From Irpex lacteus (taxonomy: Eukaryota; Basidiomycota; Agaricomycetes; Polyporales; Irpicaceae), in assembly GCA_001986395.2 (NCBI GenBank), contig MQVO02000005.1, forward strand, positions 124,001-188,000: a DNA stretch of 64,000 nucleotides, written 5' to 3'. A model generated the notes under the pieces. The model was not told where the DNA came from. It was given only the letters and a program-made list of their open reading frames with translations, and searched no databases. Both the position numbers and the translations under genes were made by a program. How positions within the stretch are numbered: the stretch's first letter is position 1; each line of letters opens with the position of its first letter. Below, in pieces: positions 36,856 to 47,134 of this stretch.

Positions 36856-38315
36856 GTCAATGGTTTGTGCGGCGGAAGAGTATGTATGTGGTGATGCGTG
36901 CGGGACGCGAGGGCAATCGAATGTTGCTGCTAAGATATCAGCGAAACGGTGCAGTTTATATACCTCTCGAGATGAAAGGACGAAGGGCTCATGTCGCCGT
37001 CCCGTAGTGATGTATTCGCGGTGAATACTACGACTAAGCGTACAGCCGCCTGGAGCCCTGCATGATTAAGTGGTCTTCTGCAGACTGGCACCGTCTCGTA
37101 GGCTTGAAGACGCCGCGTCGCATTGACAAGCTCAGGGCAGGATTCGCGTATGTCCGTTGTCCGTGGTTCCTCTGTGTGATCTCGTACGTGCAGTCATGGT
37201 CAGTTCGCTAGAATGAAGACGTACCCAAATGACCCTCTGAATTGCGATATTTGATGTGTTGATGGGCATTCGTGGCCGGAACCCCGAGTATAAGTAGGAG
37301 CTGGACTCATATGTGTTAATTACTCAATAACAAATCCTGAACCTACGTGCTTTTGGCTTTGACCCTAGTGCTCCAGGCTTCTGACTCTGAATGAGCCTAG
37401 GAGCTAGCCAGAAGCTGCGAAGGACTTGTTCGAAGTCGTGGATGGATGCCGCAATTCATTTGACAACACCACCTGACAGAGACATGCAGTACTGCGAATG
37501 ATGAACTCAAATGGTGGAGGACCGTTGACCAAAGTTCGCACTCACCCGTGCCACATGATGACGGCCTGAGATCACAACGGATAGGCTTTAAGGCGGTGAC
37601 CGGGGGTTATACACCGGCAGCCAAGCACAAATTCTGGGAACCCTAAGAGGCCGTATGAAACCAACTCATAAGAAGTGTGTCGGACCTGTCGGTAGGTGGA
37701 AGGCACTTGCTCGCTCAGGAAGGGAGCATGGGCATGAACTCCGTGCGGGATAGGTGGCTCGGTGGTGCCTGCTTACGTGACTTCTGCAAGTTAAGGTAGT
37801 TCTAATGCTGCTTTTGGCGATGAAACCAGCTAGCTAGACGATCCTAGACGTCCCAACAGCATCAGTGTACGTCCATGCGAGGAAGTACTAGGGAACTCAC
37901 CGTACGTCGAGAGTAACGAGCACCCACCGCAGAGGCTGGAGCTAATCTTACTTGATTAGAAGAAAAAATAGCAATGCTGTACCCTCGTATGTGGATCGAC
38001 TTGTCAGAGGTGATGCATGATGGCTGAGCTATCCGAGGTGGAGGTGTCTGACTGTCTCCGACTCCGACATGGTGGCACCCTGCAGAGCGCGAACTCTTTC
38101 CTCATCGGGACATCGACAGAATTCACCTCCAAGCGCTTATCTCAAACCCGCACAGCAAAGCTCTAGGCTGCGTACAATCACGCAGATAACACTCTCACAA
38201 CAATTGATATGCGGTTTTGCAAAGATACGGAGATAGAGAAGAAACGCCGATAGTATACATTATACTGGTACAGTAACAATAATAATGATAGCCAAAAGGA
38301 ACAAAAGAAAAGAAT
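36856..38315. other. Gene-free stretch
   Basis: About 1.46 kb between the start of secreted copy C and the 3' end of histone H4. I found no exon, tRNA or repeat in it, apart from the copy C promoter at the left edge. Confidence 0.5.
36950..36971 (-). promoter_or_regulatory. TATA element of secreted protein copy C
   Basis: On the minus strand this reads CTCGAGAGGTATATAAACTG followed by CA. It matches the CTCGAGCAGTATATATACTG of copy A at most positions and sits at a similar distance (about 105 bp) from the start codon. The dyad symmetry is partly lost. Confidence 0.6.
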
Positions 38316-38820
<505 letters not shown>

Positions 38821-39160
38821 TGTTCAAGTAAGTTTCGAGAAGGTGAAGAAGTGTCGAAGGTTGTAGAGTGGCACGAAGGCTAGGAGCGAGATGAGAGTTA
38901 ACAGCCACGCCTCGCCCGCCGTATATATACCCGCCTGCAACATAGACGCCAAGTGGCCCGCGAATAGTTCACGTGACCTTGTTTATTCGCGATCAACGGC
39001 GCTTCACGTGCTCGACGCGACGCGTTTATTGGGCGCTTGTTTTGTGGGTATATAGGCGGGGTGGCTTCGTCTGTTTGCAGCTCACTCTCACCTTCACTCC
39101 TACCGTCGTCGTCACCTCCACCGCCAAATTACCTCTTTAAACTCGAATATATTTTGAGCA
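38821..39160. promoter_or_regulatory. Bidirectional histone H4/H3 promoter
   Basis: The 340 bp between the two start codons holds a TATATATA for H4 (38922-38929, about 102 bp from its ATG) and a TATATA for H3 (39049-39054, about 107 bp from its ATG). Between them are an inverted pair, CGCGAATA (38959-38966) and TATTCGCG (38984-38991), and two direct copies of TTCACGTG (38968-38975 and 39003-39010). These are plausible shared elements for coordinated S-phase expression; that role is inference. Confidence 0.7.
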
Positions 39161-39766
39161 ATGGCCCGTACTAAGCAAACCGCTCGCAAGTCTACTGGTG
39201 GTAAGTCTCATACTTCTTCGAATTGTTTGATGAATCTTTCGCTAACAATAACTTGAATTGAATAGGTAAGGCACCCCGTAAGCAGCTCGCTGCCAAGTCT
39301 GCTGCCCGTAAGTCTACCGCGGCTGTGAGTCCCTCTCTTCCTCTACCTTTATCAATACTTCATCTCTAATGAACCCCTGTAGACCGCGACCGGTGGTGTG
39401 AAGAAGCCTCACCGTTTCCGCCCCGGAACCGTCGCCCTCCGTGAAATCCGTCGCTACCAGAAGTCGACCGAGCTCCTTATCAGGAAGCTTCCCTTCCAAC
39501 GTCTCGTCCGTGAAATCGCTCAGGACTTCAAGGTACGTCTCCCTCTCTCCTACTCACACTACAACTTACTGACATGATATGTTCATCGATTGCAGACTGA
39601 CCTCCGCTTCCAATCATCCGCCGTCATGGCCCTCCAAGAAGCCGCAGAAGCATACCTTGTCTCCCTCTTCGAAGACACGAACCTCGCCGCCATCCACGCC
39701 AAGCGCGTCACCATCCAACCCAAAGACTTGGCCCTCGCTCGTCGTCTTCGTGGCGAACGTTCATGA
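39161..39766 (+). CDS. HHT1: Histone H3
   Basis: Core nucleosome histone. Exons 39161..39200, 39266..39324, 39383..39532, 39596..39766 give 139 aa including Met. The tail [20 protein letters not shown] is canonical, keeping K4, K9, K14 and K18. Between K23 and the GGVKKPHR block the sequence is [10 protein letters not shown], three residues longer than the usual 136-residue H3. The end ([20 protein letters not shown], then RRLRGERS) has Ala in place of the usual Cys110 and Gln for Met120, as I recall from other basidiomycete H3s. The exon 2/3 junction lies inside the unusual segment. Confidence 0.97.
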
Positions 39767-40048
39767 GTCTGAGTTCTGAGGTGGAGTGGGAGTTGTAGAG
39801 TGTTTGTGATTGATACGCTCGAGGGCGTTGTATTCTGGCTGTATTGTTATTTATCCATCATATTCTCTTCGGTTAATTCATCTCTTTCTATCTCTGTCTT
39901 TGAACGCATGCTGGTGTGATATGAGTGAAGTGTATTGAGGTATATGTAAGAAGACAAGCAACTAAGAGAAGGGTATGGTATTAGTACATGAATCCCGAAA
40001 CAAGAAAAGTATATAAGTGTTATACGAAGTCAAGCTTAAAAGCAGCAC

Positions 40049-41224
40049 TCAGAATCCCTCGGCCTCACCGCCATACCGCTTCGGCAACTCCTTCGCATCA
40101 ACAACAGGCAACAGCGCCGCACTAACAGTACTCTTCCCAGTCCCAACGACGTTCATCTTCGCAAACGTCTTCGCAGAGAGCAGAGGCTTGAACAGCCAGA
40201 AGATCCACGTCGCGAACGTCGGCACGTTGATGAAGAATTTGTACGCCTGTACCACAACATCAGCAAAACAAAGGCCAAGTAATGTAAGAAGGAGGAAGAG
40301 GAAGAGGAAGACGTACGAGGAATTCAGGATAGTTGTCCTGGAAGATCTTCGACGCTTCGCCGGCGGCGGCTTTCTGGTTGGGATCGCGCCCGCCCATGAA
40401 GCTTACGCCTTCGTAGTCGTGCACTTGGATCATCTGATCGTATTTCTGGAAGTCGAGTAGGCGGACGGTCTTCTCCATTAGTTGAACTCGCCACCTAATA
40501 CATGTACTAGTGTGAGCCAAGCTGCGATGTGATACGAGCGAGATGAAGGGTGTGACGCACCGGATAAACCGCTTGACGTCGCTGAAGACCGGTTTCATAT
40601 CCAGTCCTCCGCCGTATACGTTATATCTGCCAACCGTCGAAATTGAGCCAACGCGAGAGTAGGAAGGAGGAAGATGACGTACGTGACAGGTCGACCCTCC
40701 TTATCATGCCCGAACACCCTGCCCACCCCACCGAACACATCCTCGGGGAACTCCTCGCTCAGGAGCTCGTCAATCTTGAACTCTTGTCTCCATTTGAGCG
40801 TCGCGACGAGCATGGTTTGGGCTTCTTGCACGTTTAGCTCCCTGAAGTATCGTCATGCGGTAAGCCTCGTCGTTCGTTTGGTAAGAAATGCGCAGCCCGC
40901 ACCTAGCCCGAAGGAACTTGACGAGGACGACGCTCACTCTCGCGTCTTTCGTAGGGTTGGACGGGTCGATCTCGATGCCCCAGAGGTTGAACGGGGCGGG
41001 TGCGGCTTCTTTGTCGTCGGCAGCATAAGCAGAACGGTATATCTCGGGCAGTTTCGCCTGCAAGGTGAGGTTAAGTCGAACGAGCAGTAGTCGACATGCC
41101 GCTGCGCACGTACCCTCAGTTCCTTCAAAGCCGTCCACTCAGCCTCCGTAAACTTCTTCGTGAGCTCATTCTGGGGCTCAGTGACCTCTGTGGCGGGTGT
41201 CGTCTCCTTCGTGGGCTCAGACAT
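40049..41224 (-). CDS. SFH5: SEC14-like phosphatidylinositol transfer protein
   Basis: CRAL-TRIO lipid transfer protein that moves phosphatidylinositol between membranes, mainly at the ER/plasma membrane. Exons 41114..41224, 40903..41057, 40683..40841, 40561..40626, 40317..40494, 40049..40246 (288 aa, the usual Sfh5 length). The N-terminal CRAL-TRIO-N helices include VLVKFLRARELNVQEAQTML and LKWRQEFKIDELL. The lipid-binding lobe has FGHDKEGRPVTYNVYGG, MIQVHDYEGVSFMGGRDPN, KIFQDNYPEFLAYKFFINVP and FKPLLSAKTFAKMNVVGTG, the last being the gating-helix region. Divergent from CCC2, 408 bp apart. Confidence 0.92.
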
Positions 41225-41632
41225 GGCGGTAGTCGTCTCGTACGACGTGGGAGTTGCGGATAGAGCGTGCAGAGCGGTCTTCGGCACTAGTACTGGTTCT
41301 CGAACATGTAACGCGGCGCCAAGATAGAATTACTAGTGCGTGGATGAGTAATCAGATAAGATGGGCGGAGAGTGTGACGGGTGATGCCGGAAGTGTGACT
41401 GATCTGGAAGGCTTTTGTGACAAAAGATGATGTGATGGAGGCCATTTCGCGTCGACGTCGGCTTTCTTCTGCTCAGTCATCTTCCTCATCCGCCTTCCAA
41501 CTTCTTCTGCGCAGGCGCACTCCATCCGAGTTTCACCCCTTCATCTCTCCGACAACCACCACACTCAAACTCGGCCTGCGACCTAGCCAGCAACAACCAT
41601 TTCACCTCTACCCCACACTCCCACGGGCAGAA
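41225..41632. promoter_or_regulatory. Shared divergent promoter region of SFH5 and CCC2
   Basis: 408 bp. The CCC2 reading frame is open back to 41417, but the Met there lacks any conserved extension. I therefore treat this stretch as promoter and 5' UTR. Confidence 0.4.
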
Positions 41633-44600
41633 ATGTCTCACTTCTTCAGTAATTTATTGGCATCGGGAAGCAGGACTTCGTTCAGCGATCAAGAGAAAGG
41701 AATGGGCAAGGTAGGGCTGCCGTTATCGGATGAGGAGGTAGCCACGGCGGGGTTGCTCCCGTCGTCTGAGAGGGCAGAGTTCAGGATAGAGGGCATGACT
41801 TGCGGGGCGTGCGTCGAGGTGCGTAGTCTGGACAACCACAACTGTTCCAATCTAACATCCTCGCATGGAACTCTTCAGTCAATCGAGAGTATGCTCAGAG
41901 GACAAGAGGGTATACATAGTATCAAGGTCGCGTTGCTCGCTGAACGTGCCGTCGTCGAGTACGACCCTGCGAAATGGACCGAGGATAAGATCATGAGCGT
42001 GAGTGTTCCCATCTGCCAGTTGTCACATGGTCTCTTCCCCTTCATTCCGTATCCGTATGCATACGCTGCCTCCATTTCTTTTCAACTTGGGCTGTGTTCC
42101 ATTGCTATTGCGCGGTGTGGGGTAGTTTCAGTCGTATTCCGGATAGCTATCTGGGCGCGATATGTCTCAGCGCCCATACCACAATAACTCATTAAGCGCA
42201 GTGCCCTGATCAGGTTATACAACCTCCGTACGCATTCTTATCAACTTTGTTTCACAGGAAATCTCAGATATTGGCTTCGACGCCTTCATTATCCCACCCG
42301 CGCGAGCAGATACAGTGACGCTGCGGATCTATGGCATGACATGCTCGTCCTGTACCTCAACGGTCGAAACTGAGCTGTCCGCACTCCCTGGTATCACAAG
42401 TGTCGCCGTATCCCTAGCCACAGAAACATGCAAGGTCGAGTTCGACCGGGGCGTCATTGGCCCGCGAGAGATGGTCGAACGGGTAGAAGAGCTAGGATTC
42501 GAGGCTATGCTATCCGACCACGAAGACGCAACCCAGCTGCGCTCGCTTACACGTATCAAGGAGATCCAGGAATGGCAAACGCGCTTCAACTGGAGTGTGG
42601 TCTTCGCCGTACCGGTGTTCTTCATCTCCATGATCTGCAAACGTATACCCGGCGTCAGCGATATCGTCAACCTCCGAATCATCCAGGGCATATACCTCGG
42701 CGACCTAATCGTCCTCGCCCTCACTACGCCCGCGCAGTTCTGGATCGGCCAGAGATTCTATCGCAATGCGTGGAAGGCGCTGAAGCATGGTAGCGCTACG
42801 ATGGACGTCCTCGTCATGCTTGGAACCTCTGCAGCCTACTTCTACTCCCTGTTCATAATGATCGCTGGTATCTTCAACTCTGACCCCGAATACCGACCCT
42901 TCGTCTTTTTCGACACCTCGACGATGCTGATCATGTTCGTCTCCCTCGGTCGCCTGCTAGAGAACAAGGCCAAAGGTCGTACCAGCGCGGCTTTGACAGA
43001 TCTCATGGCTCTCGCTCCGTCTATGGCGACCATCTACACCGACGCTCCCGCGTGCACACAGGAGAAGCGTATCCCTACCGAGCTCGTTCAAGTCGGCGAC
43101 ACCGTCAAACTCGTACCAGGCGACAAAGTTCCCGCGGATGGTACCGTCATCAAGGGCACATCGACCATCGACGAGAGCGCCGTCACAGGCGAGCCCCACC
43201 CTATCCTCAAGCAACCTGGAGACACCGTCATCGGAGGCACCGTCAACGGTCTCGGTACTTTCGACATGCTCGTAACGCGTGCTGGGAAGGACACCGCTCT
43301 CGCACAGATCGTCAAACTCGTAGAGGACGCCCAAACATCCAAAGCTCCCATCCAAGCCTTCGCCGACAAAGTCGCGGGTTACTTCGTACCCACCGTCGTC
43401 GCCCTCGCCGTTATCACCTTCACCGCCTGGATGATCATCTCGCACGTCATGAGCGAAGACGACCTGCCCATGATGTTCCGGCACCACGGCGCGAGCAAGC
43501 TCGCTGTGTGCCTGCAGCTCTGTATCTCTGTCGTCGTCGTTGCGTGTCCTTGTGCGCTTGGTCTTAGTACGCCCACGGCGATTATGGTCGGTACGGGTGT
43601 TGGAGCGAAGAATGGTATTTTGATCAAGGGCGGGAGGGCGCTGGAGGCGAGTAGGAGTATTAATAGGATCGTGTTGGATAAGACGGGGACTGTGACGGAG
43701 GGGAAGATGACCGTGGCGCAGTGGACTTGGGCTCAGACGGAGTTCGACGAAGGTGTCGCTGACGCTCCGCTCACCACGCGCGTTTTGGAAGATCTCACGA
43801 GGGCAGACATCATCACTCTCGTCTCTGCGACTGAAGCACGCTCCGAGCACCCGTTGGCCAAGGCTGTCGCCGTCTACGGTAAAGACGTCCTCGGCGCTGC
43901 ACAGAAGAACAACAGGGAGGTCTCGCTCGACGAATTTGAGAGCGTCACAGGCGCAGGTGTCAAGGCCACTGCCTCCTTCCCGGACTCCAAGTCTCGATGC
44001 GTAGTATACGTCGGCAACGCGCGTTTCGCCTCTCAATCCGACGACGTCCGACTCCCCTCATCCCTCGTCTCCTTCGACACCGTCGAAGAGAACCAAGGCC
44101 GCACAGCCATCTTCGTATCCGTATCCTCCCCGCCATCAGCATATCCTCGTATCGTATGCGCCATCGCACTCTCAGATGCCCCGAAGAAGTCGTCTGCGCA
44201 GGCGATCAAGGCGTTAGAGGCTATGGGCGTCGAGGTGAATATGATGACGGGAGATGCGAAGGGCACTGCGTTGGCTATTGCGAAGCAGGTTGGTATTCGT
44301 CCGGAGAGGGTTTGGGCGAATATGAGCCCGAAGGGGAAGGCTGCTGTTGTGACGGAGCTTATGGAGAAGTACGGTGGTGGGGTCGCTATGGTACGTCTCG
44401 CTCTACTTTCTTTCGATTCGATGTGAGAAGCAATGAACAACTAACATGACTATGTATGATAGGTCGGAGACGGGATCAACGACTCCCCCGCCCTCGTAGC
44501 AGCCTCCGTCGGAATCGCACTATCATCCGGCACCTCCGTCGCCATCGAAGCCGCCGACATCGTCCTCATGCGCTCCGACCTCCTCGACGTCGTCGCCGCC

Positions 44601-44969
44601 CTCCACCTCTCCCGCTCCATCTTCGCCGTCATCCGACGGAACCTCGTCTGGGCATGCATCTACAACGTCCTCGGCATCCCGCTCGCCATGGGCATCTTCC
44701 TCCCCGTCGGGCTGCACCTGCACCCTATGATGGCGGGCGCCGCTATGGCGTTCTCGTCTGTTAGTGTTGTTACGAGCTCGTTGTTTTTGAGGTGGTGGCA
44801 TAGGCCTGCGAGTAGCGTTATGCCGGGGGAGATCATCGAGCGGGAGACGGTGTGGGACAGTTTGAGGAGGGCTGTGGAGGATGCGTGGGGGAGCTTTAAG
44901 GAGATGGTGCCTGGGCGTAGTCGCTCGGCTGGGTATAGCCAGCTGCCTGTGGAGATGAATGAGGTTTGA
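41633..44969 (+). CDS. CCC2: Copper-transporting P1B-type ATPase
   Basis: Pumps Cu(I) into the late Golgi to load secreted copper enzymes such as multicopper oxidases. Exons 41633..41818, 41879..41998, 42258..44390, 44463..44969 (981 aa). Two N-terminal metal-binding domains carry GMTCGAC (about 54-60, with the donor just after) and GMTCSSC. Membrane helices follow, then TGE in AVTGEPHP, the metal-site CPC in [11 protein letters not shown] (about C532-C534), DKTGT (phosphorylated about D576), [15 protein letters not shown] and GDGIND after the last intron. Two helices at the end ([17 protein letters not shown]) match type 1B. The second intron (41999-42257) is 259 nt, about five times the local norm. 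Confidence 0.96.
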
Positions 44970-47134
44970 GGGGCGGTGTGATTTTCGTGCTTGTGCGATG
45001 ATACCGGGTGGGATGAGATGGCGTGGAGAATTCTGATTATCTTTATTGTATTTTCGTTTCGATTGTATGATTCTGCTCTACGTATGGGTATTAAGAGATT
45101 TCTAATAGAATGCGAGTTCTCTCGTTGATAGTACAAGACTAGCGCGCTTCACATCCCGACCTTGCGTAAGTACTTGTCTGTCGTTTTGGTTGAGGGACAT
45201 ACCCTCTGACGAGTCGTGCACTTCCTGCCAGTGTCTTCGAGGAGTCGTCGGCGGGCGTCTGGTTACGATGGTTTGTCTCTCTCTTACCACCACCTTCGAT
45301 GCAACATCCCTAGCAGCGTATCTCCATGCCACACGAACTTTCCTGGCTTTCCTGACTCACATTCTAGGCTTGACATCTCCCTGCGGTCCTTGCATGGCTC
45401 AGCTCTCGAACCTCCGCGCGGCCGACGTTTCGCAAGTCATCTGGAAGGAAAGCCGTTGAGCTTCAGGCTTCAAGTGCGCCCGACTCTTCCTACCGTCAGC
45501 GAGGTTGGTTCTAGCCTTGAAAACCGCGCTACGTGGCTCAATCTCTGAGGACGTGAGGTGCTGACGACCGGTCGATACTGGAGTTCGATCGCTGGGCAAG
45601 TACTCTCTTCTACTCGTCGGAATCTGCTGTGTTGACTTGTATGTCTCATCTTAGCCCAACTCAGTGGTGCCTCGTGCCTCATACTGTTGTTGACTTGGCG
45701 TCGCGTTTGCTGGCGGTACTGGCCGTTTACCTGCTATCCCGGAACAGCGTCCGTTATGGCCAGGGCACATCTAAGCTGTGCATTCACCATGCCTATGCGC
45801 TGCCAGTCTGAATAGTTATGGGGAGCATATGGGAGAACGGGTCGAGAGGTAGAATAAGGTACGTTGAGTATCTTCTGTCGGATATGGACCTAGGCTGATG
45901 CTGTCAGGCAGCGTGGATCGGCATAGCTAGCTGCTATGTATATAGCTCATCTTAATAGCATCGTCTCATGAAACTATGACTCAGGAACAGTGTGCTAGAA
46001 CTCCATGGACGAGCAGCATGGCCGTGCAGGACGATATGACTGCTGAAGGACGTCGTCACAAAATGAAAGACGATATGGCTGAAGTAACCAGCCGTCGATG
46101 CTGATATTTACCGTGTTGTTAGGTCGAGACAATATTAATCTCTACCTAAGCCATGTGCGCTCAGGTCTAGACACCGCTTCGTCGGGGAAGATATACCAGG
46201 TTCCGGGCAGCTTAAACTCAAGCAGGCAGCGTACTGGAGGACCTTCTGTGCGTTCGTACTAGTAAAATAACGATTCTTACGTGCTTCTGCCAATGATGCC
46301 TCTCGTCTCTAGTAGGACCCCGACCCTATACTTCTTAGCATCTCGTGCACGGCGGTGTTGCTTACGCTGCCATTGGCACGAACGTATCATCGACAGTCAC
46401 CCGGAGTATCGTACCGGTATGCAATTATGTTGGACATGTCGCAGCCTAAGGGCTTCTCAGAATACTTCCGTCTACACCGAATCGCCCTCGTCATCATACA
46501 CATGGCTGCTGCACTGTGTGCTCTTCGCGCTACCCTTCAGGCCTGAGGCCAAGCTGCCAAGCTTCCAATCCATCTCGAACGCCGCTCACCGAGAGGTGTA
46601 TTTGGCAGCGTGGGATGCGTCTGAAAGCGCCGCCCTAGTTGAAGCATGGACGAAGGCGCATGGTAGGGAGATGTACGCATTATTGTTTCAGCACGATGCA
46701 TTCGAATCTTATCCACGATACAGGCATGTCTACTAGCACTCACTCGGAGGTGGTAGTGCCCGCCGTTCGCTATGGCCTTCGCCTCGAAAGCATAATGCGA
46801 CGCGGTCGATCGGCGCTGTGCTGTCGTACATACTTGCGCCTCATGTTCTACAATCTTCGTTCATTCGGTCAGTCTGTGTAGCGCCTTGTCACAGCACGTT
46901 GTTTGCACGCTCATAGCCTCAATACAATATCAGTCCTGCCACACGACACGGAGCACGGCAAGGAGCGAGGCCTTGTATCTGGGTTCGGCGCTCTACCGTC
47001 TAGCAGCGCAGGCATAGGCACGTGTAGCAAGCCCATGCTCTTCTCTTCCAAACCACCACAACCCCCTCCGTTCGAGTGAACTCCACATCCTTCCCCAGCG
47101 TCGCGAGCTTGACTACTAGTAGGCTATATAAGGT
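44970..47134. other. Gene-free stretch upstream of the CHAT gene
   Basis: About 2.2 kb. Short open frames (for example 45190-45548 on plus, 45102-45332 on minus, 46281-46736 on plus) have no recognisable domain and contradict each other, so none is annotated. TATATAA at 47125-47131 stands directly before the CHAT gene. Confidence 0.5.

Noticed and set aside
41417..41632. Upstream in-frame start for CCC2
   Set aside because: The extra 72 residues are Arg/Ser-rich with no family support; Met 41633 directly precedes the usual short N-terminus.
42957..44036. Long minus-strand frame (359 codons) opposite CCC2
   Set aside because: It is the shadow of the GC-rich CCC2 coding strand; the sense strand has all P-type ATPase motifs.
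45102..45548. Overlapping frames on both strands after CCC2
   Set aside because: Three frames overlap and none carries a motif or plausible introns; probably 3' flank.
46281..46736. Plus-strand frame of 151 codons
   Set aside because: Cys/Arg/His-rich without domain, signal peptide or conserved feel; another frame overlaps it. Likely chance.
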